A stretch of DNA of 64,000 nt from Cherax quadricarinatus (Eukaryota > Arthropoda > Malacostraca > Decapoda > Parastacidae): the NCBI RefSeq assembly GCF_038502225.1, contig NC_091391.1, positions 363,501 to 427,500 on the forward strand, given 5' to 3'. The translations under genes were made by a program, and so were the position numbers. Under the pieces are notes generated by a model that made no database searches, was not told where the DNA came from, and saw only the letters and a program-made list of their open reading frames with translations. Positions 20,505-31,190 of this stretch are shown here, in pieces. The first letter of the stretch is position 1. Each line of letters opens with the position of its first letter.

Positions 20505-20865
20505 AGAGGGGCTACGACTTCCAGCAGCCGTGCATGAGCATGTTAGATAGGAGTGAATGGAGACAGTTTTTGGGACCTGTTGAGCTGTTGGAGTGTGAGA
20601 AGGGTAATATTTTGTGAAGGGATTCAGGGAAACTAGTTAGCTGGACTTGAGTCCTGGAAGTGGGAAGTACAATGCCTGAACTTTAAAGGAGGGGTTTGGG
20701 ATATTGGCACTTTGGAGGGACATCTAAACTGTCATATCTGAGCGTCTCTGCAAAGACAGTGATTATGCATGAGTGATGGTGAGAGTGTTGAACGATGAGG
20801 TTTTTTTTTTTCTTTTTGGGTCACTTTGCCTCGGTGGGAAACGGTCGATGAGTTACATAAAAAAA
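20505..20865 (+). mobile_element. Dispersed repeat family A2, copy
   Basis: GACTTCCAGCAGCCGTGCAT, GGACTTGAGTCCTGGAAGTG and the 3' end GGGTCACTTTGCCTCGGTGG, with an A-run after it. It matches 12595-13092 without the 18-bp expansion. Confidence 0.75.
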
Positions 20866-21191
20866 TCTTTTGCCAATAATACAAGAAAATAATAGGGTAC
20901 ATTTTTACCCCTTTGCCAGAGGTAATGCTTCTGTGTTCCTCATTAACACCTTGTCTAGTACAAGTACAACTTGTTACAACCAGAGGCTTATCATTTTAAA
21001 CTTACAAACAGGTCAAGAAGTCCCATTATTTCTTTTTTTATCAATGAATATAAACTCTAATATGTGCGATGATTTCTTTAACCTATCACATATTAAAATA
21101 ATATAAAATATTTATTAAAAAACCCTTCCCGGAATGTCCTTAATTTGTATCCACCCCAGAGATATACACCCTCTTAGCTGACGTGTCCTGG
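20866..21191. other. AT-rich unassigned sequence
   Basis: A 78-codon plus-strand ORF starts here but has no recognisable family. Nothing further seen. Confidence 0.3.
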
Positions 21192-21395
21192 TCCATTATT
21201 ATTATTATTATAATCAAGGGGGAAGCGCTAAACCCGGAGGATTATACAGCGCCTGGGGGGGGTGTGTGGAAGGCATTCAGGCTTAATTCGGGGAACTGGA
21301 GCACAGATCCAATTCCCTAAATCAAGAGCCCCTCACCAACATCAAGGAACCTTCCTTGAGAGGTGTGTCCTGGTCCAGCCTTCCTAAATGACTCG
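21192..21395 (-). mobile_element. Family E retroposon end (reverse orientation)
   Basis: On the minus strand it reads from TCCTTGATGTTGGTGAGGGG through GGCGCTGTATAATCCTCCGG and GGTTTAGCGCTTCCCCCTTG to a (TAA)n-type tail at 21200. The microsatellite tail is typical of LINE/SINE 3' ends. Confidence 0.75.
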
Positions 21396-21435
21396 ACTAT
21401 TTAAACAACCCCTCCACTGCTCGGAGTTATGTTTT

Positions 21436-21975
21436 TTACACCAATACACTGTCTTCTATTTCTATACTTCCAATTCGTCTTAAAAAGAACATCTCCACTG
21501 CCTCTAGACACCTATTTGCTGCAACATTAACAGACCAAATCTCATGCCCAAACAAAACATATATTTCCCCTTTTGCCTCCAGTGATAAATGTACAGTGGA
21601 CCCCCGCTTAACGATCACCAATTATGTAAGTGTATTTATGTAAATGCGTTTGTACGTGTATGTCTGGGGGTCTGAAATGGACTAATCTACTTCACAATAT
21701 TCCTTATGGGAGCAAATTCGGTCAGTACTGGCACCTGAACATACTTCTGGAATGAAAAAATATCGTTAACCGGGGGTCCACTGTATTTCTTTCCATAGAC
21801 ACTTCACTGCTACAACTGCTTTATTTTCTTCATCTATTCTAATATCTACATTGTCTTTCAAAAACCCGCCTGCTGAAACATCCACTCCCAAATATATAAA
21901 TACAGTCCCTTTCTCCATATTCCCTCCTTCCCTCCACTGACATTTTCTTTCTCTCCTGACTTTGCTCTTTCTATA
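21436..21975 (-). pseudogene. LINE reverse-transcriptase C-terminal relic interrupted by a MITE
   Basis: Two minus-strand open pieces belong together: FIYLGVDVSAGGFLKDNVDI (from about 21910) and HEIWSVNVAANRCLEAVEMF followed by FLRRIG (from about 21545). This spacing and the pattern YLGV...E.WS...RLE..EM..LRRI are typical of LINE reverse-transcriptase ends. The 190-bp family B MITE at 21594-21783 sits between them, and another follows at 21976. The frame is disrupted and no function is expected. Confidence 0.6.
21594..21783 (-). mobile_element. Family B MITE, copy 4
   Basis: 190 bp, CAGTGGACCCCCGCTTAACG to ACCGGGGGTCCACTG with TA on both sides. It is inserted in the LINE relic and is reversed relative to copy 1. 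Confidence 0.85.
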
Positions 21976-22178
21976 CAGTGGACCCCCACTTAACAATCAC
22001 CTCCCAATGCGACCAATTATGTAAGTGTATTTATGTAAGTGCGTTTGTACGTGTATGTTTGGGGGTCTAAAATGGACTAATCTACTTCACAATATTCCTT
22101 ATGGGAACAAATTCGGTCAGTAGTGGCACCTGAACATACTTCTGGAATGAAAAAATATCGTTAACCGGGGGTCCACTG
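21976..22178 (-). mobile_element. Family B MITE, copy 5
   Basis: 203 bp, CAGTGGACCCCCACTTAACA to ACCGGGGGTCCACTG with TA on both sides. It lies only 192 bp from copy 4 in the same orientation. Confidence 0.85.
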
Positions 22179-22865
22179 TATTTACTTTCCCAAACATCTT
22201 ACCACATATCCACAAATGGTCATATACACAAAAAATAAATAAATTTTGTCCAAAAAAGTTGAGAGCAAATTTAATACAAAAATCAATTATAACCCCTATG
22301 CAACACAAAAATCTGGCACCAAACTGCCATATATGAAAAATAAATGCAACTGGCAAAAAAAAAAAAAAAAGCAAAAACTGAATTATAAATTCGATCAAAA
22401 TGCTTCTCCCTTTTATTCTGCCTACACCAGTAACCAAGCAACCTGTCTCTGTCTGCAGTGAAGTGTACATGTTATGAACCTGTCAGCACATACCACTCCA
22501 CTACTCTTTCCTCCTTGTCTCCCGTCCCTAGTCTTGACTGTGTCGATATATTTCAACTTCGTCTGGCTGGGAGTTCATTAACTTTTGACTAGGTGCAAAA
22601 CAAACTGAAATCCAATCACAGGATATTGTTCCAAATATAACCATTGGATTACTCATGCCCAACTCTATTTTCTTTCTTTCTGTTAAGTTCTTACGAATGT
22701 TAATATAAACCAACAAAATCATGTGGTACTGAGCTTGGGCCGTCGGGATGGGGGTCCATTTCTTTGGACTTGGTACAAGACACTTAAAATAAAAAACTAT
22801 AGAATTTCACTCAAAATGTGCCCACTGAGTTTTCTACACCAAAATTTGTTTCCTTTCTGATCACT
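22179..22865. other. AT-rich unassigned sequence
   Basis: Contains an A-run at 22355 and no gene, exon or recognisable repeat. Confidence 0.35.
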
Positions 22866-22867
22866 GT

Positions 22868-23773
22868 TTCTTAGTGCTTATCATGAAAGTGTACCGGGTG
22901 GAAGGTACTGGACATACTTTAATGTCCAAAATAATACTCTACCCTAGTAGGTTAGTCGAGACAAAAAGTTATGCCAGCGTTACAACCTGAGATGGGTCAT
23001 CTCAGGATTTCCTAATGCTACTGGCTGCACCTTAGGTGCCTTCTAGTGTACCTTCTAGGCTTGTGTGTTGGAAAGTTTTGTGTCCTTGGTACCACTGTAG
23101 TGTGTGGTCTTGAGGGTTCGGTTCGTCAGACATTTTTGACTTCTGATGAATTTATATGGGCAGAGTAAGTCAATGACATAAAACATAACTATAAAGATTA
23201 GATTACACATAGGAGGCCAGCAAACAAAGGAAACAGTAGATGCCGCAGATGTGTGTGAGCGTCCCATAAAGACCTGGTTGCATCAGTTCCTTCAGGACAG
23301 TGCTAATGACATGACCACAACAAAAGCATATCCAGGGAAGTTTTAAAAAATGTCCTCACTAACGTTAACTAAAAATATATCTAGAATTGCTCTGTTATTT
23401 GGTCAAATCTTTCACCCAGTGTTGTGTAAGACAGTGCTTGTTACTGCACAGCAAAATCTGTTGTTCAGTGAATGAAAGCCTGTGAGGTACCCTTTTTTGA
23501 TGATTAGTCTGGAAATTTCCCAGACTTAAACCCCATAGAACCTCTATGTTGTGAAAGAGATCTACTACACTAAGGAAAGGATATCAGCCCACTTCCACAG
23601 CTTTAAGATGCCATCTGTGAGTCGTGGGAGAATTTACCCTGTGAAACCCTGAAAAATGCACGTTAACTACTTCTTAGACAGTTAAAGGGTGCCCTAAAGC
23701 ACAAGGGACGACCAATTTTGTGGTCGTGGTTTTAGAGGGACAGAGGCTGCCGTACTTTAATGACAAGCACTGT
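22868..23773 (+). pseudogene. Tc1/mariner-like element relic
   Basis: The inverted ends are AGTGCTTATCATGAAAGT near 22872 and, on the other strand, AGTGCTTGTCATTAAAGT near 23770, about 0.9 kb apart. Near 23515-23545 the plus strand reads FPDLNPIEPL, the (S)PDLNPIE motif around the third catalytic acid of Tc1-family DDE transposases. Surrounding frames are broken by stops. The right end lies next to the stop codon of the coiled-coil gene's putative last exon. Confidence 0.6.
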
Positions 23774-23779
23774 AGGTGA

Positions 23780-24064
23780 TCATATGAGTGAGAATTTAGA
23801 CAATGTATAAAGAATTACTGGTAGAAACAGGGTTGCCACATATGCAAATGCCCACAAAATTAAATCACAAAAAAGAAAGGGAAAGCTGTATATGAGCATA
23901 ATGATAATTCTATGGTTACAACAGTTGCCTGGGCACGTCATTCCACCTACCGCTTTTGCTTCTTGTTCGGCAGTGTCTTGGCTGTGAGTTTCAGAACTTC
24001 TCTCCTTGGTCTCAACACTGCTACTTGAGGCCCCAGGTTGACTTGACTGAATCTTGCCAAGTGC
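23780..24064 (-). CDS. Coiled-coil gene, putative terminal exon
   Basis: The acceptor GTTGTGTTGTGCAG precedes GCACTTGGCAAG. The first 38 codons are hydrophilic (ALGKIQSSQPGASSSS, HSQDTAEQEAKA). A possible donor GTAGGT at 23950 would end the exon there. Read through, the frame continues to TGA with two hydrophobic runs (RIIIMLIYSFPFLFCDLILW; FAYVATLFLPVILY). T-rich DNA often gives chance hydrophobic ORFs, so the tail is uncertain. Confidence 0.5.
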   Translation of the reverse strand, partial: ALGKIQSSQPGASSSSVETKERSSETHSQDTAEQEAKAVGGMTCPGNCCNHRIIIMLIYSFPFLFCDLILWAFAYVATLFLPVILYTLSKFSLI

Positions 24065-27000
24065 CTGCACAACACAACATAAAATACATATGGTTCCATC
24101 AAGGAAAGTATTACCGATCTATCTTATCTCATTATCTCACAATACAGTAATTATTTTTTTTTTATGAAATACAAGTGGTGAAACTGTAAAAGAGAAATGT
24201 CTAATGCCCCTCTCACTATACTCCTGTGCATCACTTCCAAATCCTCCCCCTTATATTTTTTATATTTGTAATATTTGCTAAGGGTTCTGGAGATCACATC
24301 CCCACAGCATGGTTGTAGACTGGACAAGCTCCAGAATTTCTAAGTCAGAGAGGCTTAGAGGTGGCAATATGGTTGGAAGAGGAGCAGGAGGACATTTCTT
24401 GAAGCTGAATTATCATTATTATTACTACATGTATTTTTGTTTTGGGGGCTTTGGGGGGGGATGTGTCTGAGGGAGATTATATGGGATTTTTCAGCCTCCA
24501 CTTGCCTTCCCTTAGCACCAACACAAGGTGCAGACCAGGCCTCCTAAACCAAAAGAAACATTACATGCATAAGACCTATTAAGAACCTAGTGTAATTAAG
24601 TATACATTATACTGAATGTACATAGCTTCGGCAGGCCGGACTTGAGTCCTGGAGATGGGAAGTACAGTGTCTGCACTCTGAAGGAGGGGTGTTAATGTTG
24701 CAGTTTAAAAACTGTAGTGTAAAGCACCCTTCTGGCAAGACAGTGATGGAGTGAATGATGGTGAAAGTTTCTCTTTTTGGGCCACCCTGCCTTGGTGGGA
24801 ATCGGCCAGTGTGATAATAAAAGTAATAAAATACATAGCTTCGAAGCTACCTGCCATCTTATATATTTATGAGACAGAAAGTAAAGACCAGCAAGCTTGA
24901 CAGAACATAAAATGTTTACAAATTCAAGTTCACAATCACATGACAAGATGACAGTATGGTTGTAGGATGTAACATTAACAAACTGGAAGACAAAGACAAA
25001 ATTTATACAAAAGAAAGCTTTTAGATAACATTTTTCTCTAGGTAGAGTTTTTTTACAGTCAGCTAAACTGCTTTCACTTCCCTACGATTAAGGTGATGTT
25101 AAACTAGAGTACTCCGCTAAAAGCTGTTGACATCCCCCAGAGCTTACTATAGTACACACCATTACAGTCACTTGTATTTGTAAAAAGTAATAAAACTTTC
25201 ACTTGAAATTTCTTAAAATTAAACATTAAAATATTTCATCAAATGCTGTACTTAATTACTTGCAGTATGGCAGTACAGAATTTTTTACCTAACCTTCTGC
25301 CACGATGTCACCCAGTTACGTATTTCCTAACAAGTGTAATTTCTCTATAAAAAAAAACGTGATCAAATGAGCTTTGACTTTTTTTTTTGTGTTAGGAAGA
25401 AATCAAAGTTTACATATCTAGCACTTACTTTCCTTAAAGATTGTATAGGCAAAAAAAACTAACTATTAGGAATGCTAAAAGCATTCCTAACAGTTACCAG
25501 TACTGGTATGGTATTAGGAATGCTAAAAGCATTCCTAATACTATATTTTCATTATAATACAGTGGACCCCCGGTTTACGATCAGCTCCCAATGCGATCAA
25601 TTATGTAAGTGTATTTACGTAAGTGCGTTTGTATGTGTATGTTTGGGGGTCTGAAATGGACTAATCTAATTCACAATATTCCTTATGGAAACAAATTCGG
25701 TCAGTACTGGCACCTGAACATACTTCTGGAATGAAATAATATCGTAAACCGGGGGTCCACTATATATGTATATTTTGTAATTATCTCCTTTTTATATAAA
25801 ATGTCCATAATTTAGAAGATTTTCAACTATTCTTTCATTAGGTTAGGTTTCCCAATGCTGGTCTTAGTCATATGATGACCCACAGCTGGAGTTTTCGGTC
25901 AGCTGACCAAAACCTTCCACTAGCTTACCCCTCCACCACTTTAAAAATTATGGGATAAGAGTTTCCTTGTTGTATATTTTTTTTTTTTTAAAAAGTACAG
26001 TACAGTGGAACCTCAAATATCGAACTTTCTTCGGTCCAGAAGGCTGTTCGAGTGCCTTTACCAAATGAATTTATTCCCATCAGGAATAATGTAAATTAGA
26101 TTAGTCCATTTCAGACCCTCAAAAATACACTTATAAAAGCACTTACAAAAATACACTTACATAATTGGTCGTGTTGGGAGCAGTTCGATTTTTGAGGTTC
26201 CACTGTACATACATTTAAGGTAAAAAGCACAAAACTTGCTCATGTACATATATTTTATAAGACCAGGTTCATCTGTCTGCATTGTTACCTATAATCAGCA
26301 AGGGCATGTAAAAGATAAAAATATCAAGTTTGTCTAGTCCGAATGATTATTTTCTCCTCTGTGGTAAATAAATCTGTGGCTTCATTATTTTATATGTATG
26401 TAATAGCTATTACATCGCTTTACGGCGATTCACTAATACTGACACTGAAAATTACAACCAAAAATTAGCTTATATGGCTCCCCAAGCCACTGTTTACATC
26501 CTTCATGAACTCATGATTATATCCGGAAACTTTCGAAAATTTCAAGTTTTAAAGTTACCATGTACAGTGGACCCCCGACTAACGATCAGCTCCCAACTCG
26601 ACCAATTATGTAAGTGTATTTTTGTAAGTGCTTTTGTAGGTGTATTTTTGGGGGTCTGAAACGGACTAATCGAATTCACAATATTCCTTATGGGAACAAA
26701 TTCGGTCTATAACGGCACCCGAACAGACTTCTGGATTGAAATAATATCATTACTCGGGGGTCCACTGTATGTTATATGTACATCTCTGATAATTGCACTT
26801 ATGTGTACCTGTAGCTAAATACACTTATATGCTGTGCTGGCATACAGGTACATATTAAAAATCACTCATCAGTAATGTCTTACCTCTCGTGTGGAATCCA
26901 GTTCATGTTTTGTATTCTCATACAACGCTTGCAATTGCTCTAGTTTTCTTTGCAAAGTTTCCTTGTCATCTGTTACACCATTCTGTGCTGCCTGGTTTTC

Positions 27001-27221
27001 CTCTGATTCTCTCTCGCTTATTTCCCGTTCTACTCGTTGCTCCTCGTGTTCTGCAGTGTCAATACGCTCCATCGTATCCAGGGTAGTCTTGATTATTTTC
27101 AACACTTGTGAAAACGGTTCCTCTACACATAAATCAACAAGAGGGGAGTAGAAATTTCCACTCTGCTACATCGCTTCTCCCTGCATCTCAGTGCTTCATT
27201 TACATTTTCTGGCTCTCTAAC
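23780..27221 (-). CDS. Coiled-coil protein gene (unrecognised), 3' part
   Basis: Two minus-strand exons are visible, 26884-27221 and 23780-24064, joined in phase 0 (DSTRE to ALGKIQ). The protein part is charged and heptad-like (VEREISERESEENQAAQNG, LQRKLEQLQALYENTKHELD), then Ser/Gln-rich, and ends in a long hydrophobic stretch before a TGA at 23780. That gives a coiled-coil protein with a C-terminal membrane tail, if the last exon is not cut by the weak donor GTAGGT at 23950. Within the first exon the frame seems to shift near 27145. I do not recognise the family. It may be a pseudogene, or a separate gene just upstream of the lark-like gene on the same strand. Confidence 0.5.
24065..24629. 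other. Intron of the coiled-coil gene
   Basis: Unique AT-rich sequence; no further exon is seen. Confidence 0.35.
24630..24820 (+). mobile_element. Dispersed repeat family A2, 3' fragment
   Basis: GGCAGGCCGGACTTGAGTCC through GGGCCACCCTGCCTTGGTGG. It is nearly identical to 12810-13065 apart from having a single 18-bp unit, so it shows the unexpanded state of that array. Confidence 0.8.
24821..25559. other. Intron sequence, AT-rich
   Basis: A short direct repeat, TATTAGGAATGCTAAAAGCATT, occurs twice near 25465 and 25512 and contains the palindrome AATGCTAAAAGCATT. No exon is seen. Confidence 0.4.
25560..25762 (-). mobile_element. Family B MITE, copy 6
   Basis: CAGTGGACCCCCGGTTTACG to CGGGGGTCCACTA. 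The last base of the right terminal repeat is mutated. Confidence 0.8.
26003..26205 (+). mobile_element. Family B2 MITE (CAGTGGAACCTC type), copy 1
   Basis: CAGTGGAACCTCAAATATCG to TTTTGAGGTTCCACTG, TA on both sides, 203 bp. The interior is clearly related to family B (GATTAGTCCATTTCAGACCC), but the terminal repeat has diverged to GGAACCTC. Confidence 0.85.
26567..26767 (-). mobile_element. Family B MITE, copy 7
   Basis: CAGTGGACCCCCGACTAACG to CTCGGGGGTCCACTG, flanked by TA; the left edge is placed to within a few bases. Confidence 0.8.
26884..27221 (-). CDS. Coiled-coil gene, upstream exon with apparent frameshift
   Basis: The acceptor TTATTATTTTTTAACAG precedes GTTAGAGAGCC; the donor GTAAGAC follows CACACGAGAG. 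From the acceptor the frame reads REPENVNEALRCREKRCSRV and then stops near 27127. A second frame, open from about 27160, reads SPLVDLCVEEPFSQVLKIIK and continues cleanly to the donor. Either there is a 2-nt-type frameshift in the C-rich stretch near 27145 or a shorter exon starts at another acceptor. The coding half is rich in Glu, Gln and Leu. Confidence 0.5.
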
Positions 27222-27314
27222 CTGTTAAAAAATAATAAACTGAGAAAAACATTTTCTCAGCAATAGATACGATACCAAACAATAACCAGATGTATTTAGA
27301 GTTATGAATTAATC

Positions 27315-27470
27315 TTAGTCTGCCCGAAATGCCTAGCAATGCTAGGTGTGATAGTGGCCCCCTCTGTAATTAGTATTTTATAATATCTAAACCACACATC
27401 CTAAAATGTGTAAACCCCGCATTGTAATCTTTATAGAGAATAAACTTGATTTAATTTGATTTGACTGATG
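27315..27470 (+). mobile_element. SINE-like 3' end
   Basis: TGCCCGAAATGCCTAGCAAT through GAGAATAAACTTGATTTAAT resembles the 3' half of decapod tRNA-derived SINEs. The 5' half is absent. Confidence 0.5.
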
Positions 27471-27722
27471 GGAAATAACAAAGATATACATCAACACCCT
27501 TAGTGATTACATTGTTAACAGTAACCACTGGGGTCAAGGACCACAATGGAAATAAATCTGGGTTTTTCTAGGTAATTTGTACATGTTACTATGCAAAACA
27601 ACCACCGTGATTTCCCACAATGTCCTTGATAATGTGAGAAATCATGAAAGCACCTGGAAGTTCACTATTTTTTCTACAGTGGATGTTTTGCATATTGTGA
27701 TATCACCTGTTTACTGTGATCT

Positions 27723-27870
27723 TGTAAAGTAAAAGGACACAAGTGCAACTAATGTGACATTTTATTGTGGCAATGTTTCACTCTTCAGGAGCTTTGTCAA
27801 GCTCCTGGAGAGCAAAACGTTGCCACAATAAAATGTCACATTAGCTGCACTTGTGTCCTTTTATTTTACA
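27723..27870. mobile_element. Foldback element (family F), compact copy
   Basis: GGACACAAGTGCAACTAATG on the left is answered by CATTAGCTGCACTTGTGTCC on the right. The arms of about 65 bp, slightly mismatched, surround a short spacer. Confidence 0.8.
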
Positions 27871-28107
27871 TATTGTTGGTAATTCTACCAACATATATAC
27901 TGTGATCTTACTGCATATGTTACTATGTATGATAATTGTACTAATGTGGTCCTGTACCTAAATAAAGTAACTTGCTAACAGCATTATATATACATGTATA
28001 GTTTAATATACAGAATATATCTCGAGGTGTTAAAACTGAATCTATGATAGCAATTAAGAAAGTGTTAATTTTAATATGCTCTGTGATGCATAACTGTATG
28101 CAAGAAA

Positions 28108-28230
28108 ATTAGACACATGTGCAACATCTGGGTATCTTTATTGTAGACGTTTCGCCATCCAGTGGCTTTATCAATACAGATTCTAGGACGTAACTTGACA
28201 GTAGAACCATATACAAGAGACGAGGTAATC
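28108..28230 (+). mobile_element. Family F foldback, single arm
   Basis: GACACATGTGCAACATCTGG and CGTTTCGCCATCCAGTGGCT match the left arm type of 31817-32394. No matching inverted arm follows; a SINE follows instead. Confidence 0.6.
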
Positions 28231-28279
28231 AGTCCCTTGGTATTGTATACCGTTCATGTACAAGATGACTTATACTGTG

Positions 28280-28545
28280 AGAGTCACAGTCATACACTGC
28301 AGCAACACTCTAGCCTCACACTGAGTGTCTGGGGTTCAAGTCCCGGTATGGGTGGAAACGGACAGGTTTCCTTACACCTGCTGTCTTTGTTCACCTAGCC
28401 GTATGTACCTGAGTGTTAGTTGACTGTTGTGGGTGGCATCCTGGGGGACAAGACTGAAGGACCACAATGAAAGTAAGACAGACAGTCCTCGATGACACTC
28501 ATGGGCTAACCCTCTAGGTTAAAAACCTAAACAAATCTTATTTTA
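28280..28545 (+). mobile_element. tRNA-derived SINE
   Basis: A good RNA polymerase III B box, GGGTTCAAGTCCC, at 28332-28344 is followed by the body TTACACCTGCTGTCTTTGTT, GAGTGTTAGTTGACTGTTGT and GGCATCCTGGGGGACAAGAC. This arrangement is known from decapod tRNA-derived SINEs. There is no clean A box or tRNA cloverleaf, so it is not a tRNA gene. Confidence 0.65.
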
Positions 28546-28667
28546 ATGCTCTCCATGTATGTTAAGATCAATAAATACCAGTAAGCTGAAATTATAGGCT
28601 TTGTATGTATTATACTAACATTAGAAAAAAAGCACCAGTATCTTTCCGTCCTCCCTTCAATGGAACT

Positions 28668-28800
28668 GCCTTAATATCAGTGAAGGGCTCTTGATCCTAG
28701 GAATTAGACCTATCCTTCCTTAGATCAAGCCTAATTACCTCCCATTTCATCAGGTGTTGTATGACCCTTATGGGTTTAATGTTTCCCCATTAATTTAATA
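28668..28800 (+). mobile_element. Family E retroposon end, degenerate
   Basis: GGCTCTTGATCCTAGGAATT through CCCTTATGGGTTTAATGTTT, a decayed version of 50637-50808. Confidence 0.55.
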
Positions 28801-28883
28801 TTGATACATAATTCTCTTTTTACCTTAAAACCACTAAAATAACGGCTCACAGATGACACCACATACATTACAAAAAAGAAAAA

Positions 28884-29202
28884 TATACCTACCATCCGAC
28901 TTACGACCTGCTTGACTTACGACCACTCGACTTACGACCGTGTTTTTTATGCCAAATTTCTGGGAAATAAACAAGTATTTGTGTTGTACACAGTGTTTAT
29001 CCTAAACCTTACAGTATAAAATACAGTACTAACAACATAAAAAGTAAAGTAAAACATGAAATACCAAAATAAAACAATAAAATAAAGTCATTACAAAAAT
29101 GTTTTGTTGATATTCAGCTGTAAAGTTCGACTTATGACCATTTCGACTTGCGACCTGTTTCTCGGAACCGAACTCGGCCGTAATTCGGATGGTAGGTGTA
29201 TA
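28884..29202. mobile_element. Family C MITE, copy 2
   Basis: CTACCATCCGACTTACGACC at the left and TAATTCGGATGGTAGGTGTA at the right, with the internal repeat CGACTTACGACCGTG. Interior matches copy 1 (12287-12591) in reverse. Confidence 0.75.
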
Positions 29203-29352
29203 TTCAAAGACATTTTTACAATAAGACATATGTGTTTACAGCACTGTCTACATGGATGTGTTGTTTCAAATTTTGCTGGTTGTATTCAATACATATTTAT
29301 ATTTTTCCACCTGTCCCCACAGTCAACAAACCTATTTTATTTTTAAGAATTT

Positions 29353-30196
29353 GCAGACAGTGAAAGAGGAGTCTCCCAGCAGACAGGAAAGAGATGTCTC
29401 CCAGCAGACAGTGAAAGAGACGTCTCCCGGCAGACAGTGAAAGAGGTGTCTCCCAGCACACAGTGAAAGAGACGTCTCCCAGCAGACAGTGAAAGAGGTG
29501 TCTCCCAGCACACAGTGAAAGAGGAGTCTCCCAGCACACAGTGAAAGAGGAGTCTCCCGGCAGACAGTGAAAGAGACGTCTCCCGGCAGACAGTGAAAGA
29601 GGTGTCTCCCGGCAGACAGTGAAAGAGGAGTCTCCCAGCACACAGTGAAAGAGGCATCTCCCAGCAGACAGTGAAAGAGGTGTCTCCCAGCAGACAGTGA
29701 AAGAGGCGTCTCCCAGCAGACAGTGAAAGAGGCGTCTCCCAGCACACAGTGAAAGAGGCATCTCCCAGCAGACAGTGAAAGAGGAGTTTCCCAGCAGACA
29801 GTGAAAGAGGCGTCTCCCAGCAGACAGTGAAAGAGGAGTCTCCCAGCAGACAGTGAAAGAGGCATCTCCCAGCAGACAGTGAAAGAGGCATCTCCCAGCA
29901 GACAGTGAAAGAGGAGTCTCCCAGCAGACAGTGAAAGAGGCGTCTCCCAGCAGACAGTGAAAGAGGCGTCTCCCTGCAGACAGTGAAAGAGGAGTCTCCC
30001 AGCAGACAGTGAAAGAGGAGTCTCCCAGCAGACAGTGAAAGAGGAGTCTCCCAGCAGACAGTGAAAGAGGCGTCTCCCAGCAGACAGTGAAAGAGGCGTC
30101 TCCCAGCAGACAGTGAAAGAGGAGTCTCCCAGCAGACAGTGAAAGAGGCGTCTCCCAGCAGACAGTGAAAGAGGAGTCTCCCAGCAGACAGTGAAA
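29353..30196. repeat. 26-bp minisatellite, about 32 copies
   Basis: The unit is GTGAAAGAGGCGTCTCCCAG followed by CAGACA. Variants at three positions (GCG/GAG/GCA/GTG, GCAGAC/GCACAC) are mixed along the array. Three long minus-strand ORFs (up to 306 codons) come from the repeat and have no protein support. Confidence 0.95.
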
Positions 30197-30325
30197 AAAG
30201 CACGTTCAAGGATCTGTATTATGTCATGAAATAAAATTAGACAATTAGTCAATTTAACATATTAACAGGGGGGGGGGTAGTCTACCTGGAAGGTATTCCC
30301 AGGATCAACACCCCCACAGCCCGGT

Positions 30326-30483
30326 CCATGGCCAGGCCTGGTGGTGGACCAGGGAGAAGCATGGCCATGGTCAGGCCTGGTGGTGGACCAGGGAGGAGCA
30401 TGGCCATGGCCAGGCCTGGTGGTGGACCAGGGAGAAGCATGGCCATGGCCAGGCCTGGTGGTGGACCAGGGAGAAGCATGGCC
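30326..30483. repeat. 39-bp minisatellite, 4 copies
   Basis: The unit contains CAGGCCTGGTGGTGGACCAG and GGAGAAGCATGGCCATGGC. Flanks and unit resemble the LINE 3' segment at 30530-30605 (CCAGGCCTCCTGGTGGATCA), so it is an amplified LINE piece. Confidence 0.9.
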
Positions 30484-30509
30484 AGTAATGGAGATTGTGG
30501 TAGACCTGG

Positions 30510-31190
30510 AGTTTACCTGGAGAGAGTTTCAGGGGTCAACGCCCCCACGGGCCGGTCTGTAACCAGGCCTCCTGGTGGATCAGAGCCTGATCAACCAGGC
30601 TGTTACTGCTGGCTGCACACAATCCAACGTACGAGCCACAGCCCAGCTGGTCAGGTACCGACTTTAGGTGCTTGTCCAGTGCCAGCTTGAAGACTGCCAG
30701 GGGTCTGTTGGTAATCCCCCTTATGTATGTTGGGAGGCAGTTGAACAGTCTCCGGCCCCTGACACTTACTGTATTGTCTCTTAACGTGCTAGTGACACCC
30801 CTGCTTTTCATTGGGGGGATGTTGCATCGTCTGCCAAGTCGTTTGCTATTGTTGTGAGTGATTTTCGTGTGCAAGTTCGGTACTAGTCCCTCCAGGATTT
30901 TCCAGGTGTATATAATCATGTATCTCTCCCGCCTGCGTTCCAGGGAATACAGGTTCAGGAACCTCAAGCACTCCCAGTAATTGAGGCGTTTTATCTCCAT
31001 TATGCGCACCATGAAGGTTCTCTGTACATTTTCTAGGTCAGCAATTTCACCTGCCTTGAAAGGTGCTGTTAGTGTGCAGCAATATTCCAGCCTAGATAGA
31101 ACAAGTGACCTGAAGAGTGTCATCATGGGCTTGGCATCTCTAGTTCTGCAACCAATGGACTCGGTCCAATGTTTCCAGCTCAAATACCGG
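30510..31190 (-). pseudogene. LINE (jockey/CR1-like) reverse-transcriptase C-terminus and 3' end
   Basis: The minus-strand frame from 31183 to 30536 (215 codons) shows the LINE reverse-transcriptase tail: LFRSLVLSRLEYCC, then ENVQRTFMVRI, CLRFLNLYSLERRRERYMII and YTWKILEGL, with a Cys-poor end RPLAVFKLALDKHLKSVPDQ. The element is 5'-truncated just upstream of the tail, as is usual for LINE copies, so it is dead despite the long frame. A related 3' piece is at 43968-44060. Confidence 0.8.

Noticed and set aside
27105..27221. Splicing of the coiled-coil gene directly into the lark-like RRM1 exon as a natural fusion
   Set aside because: The phases allow it, but the acceptor in front of exon 1a is weak and an ATG is present; only transcript data could support it.
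28320..28400. Possible tRNA gene (GGTTCAAGTCC B box)
   Set aside because: No acceptor or anticodon stems form. The sequence continues as a SINE body, so it is a tRNA-derived SINE.
29332..30252. 306- and 288-codon minus-strand ORFs
   Set aside because: Artefact of the 26-bp minisatellite; three frames are open at once and the peptides have no recognisable fold.
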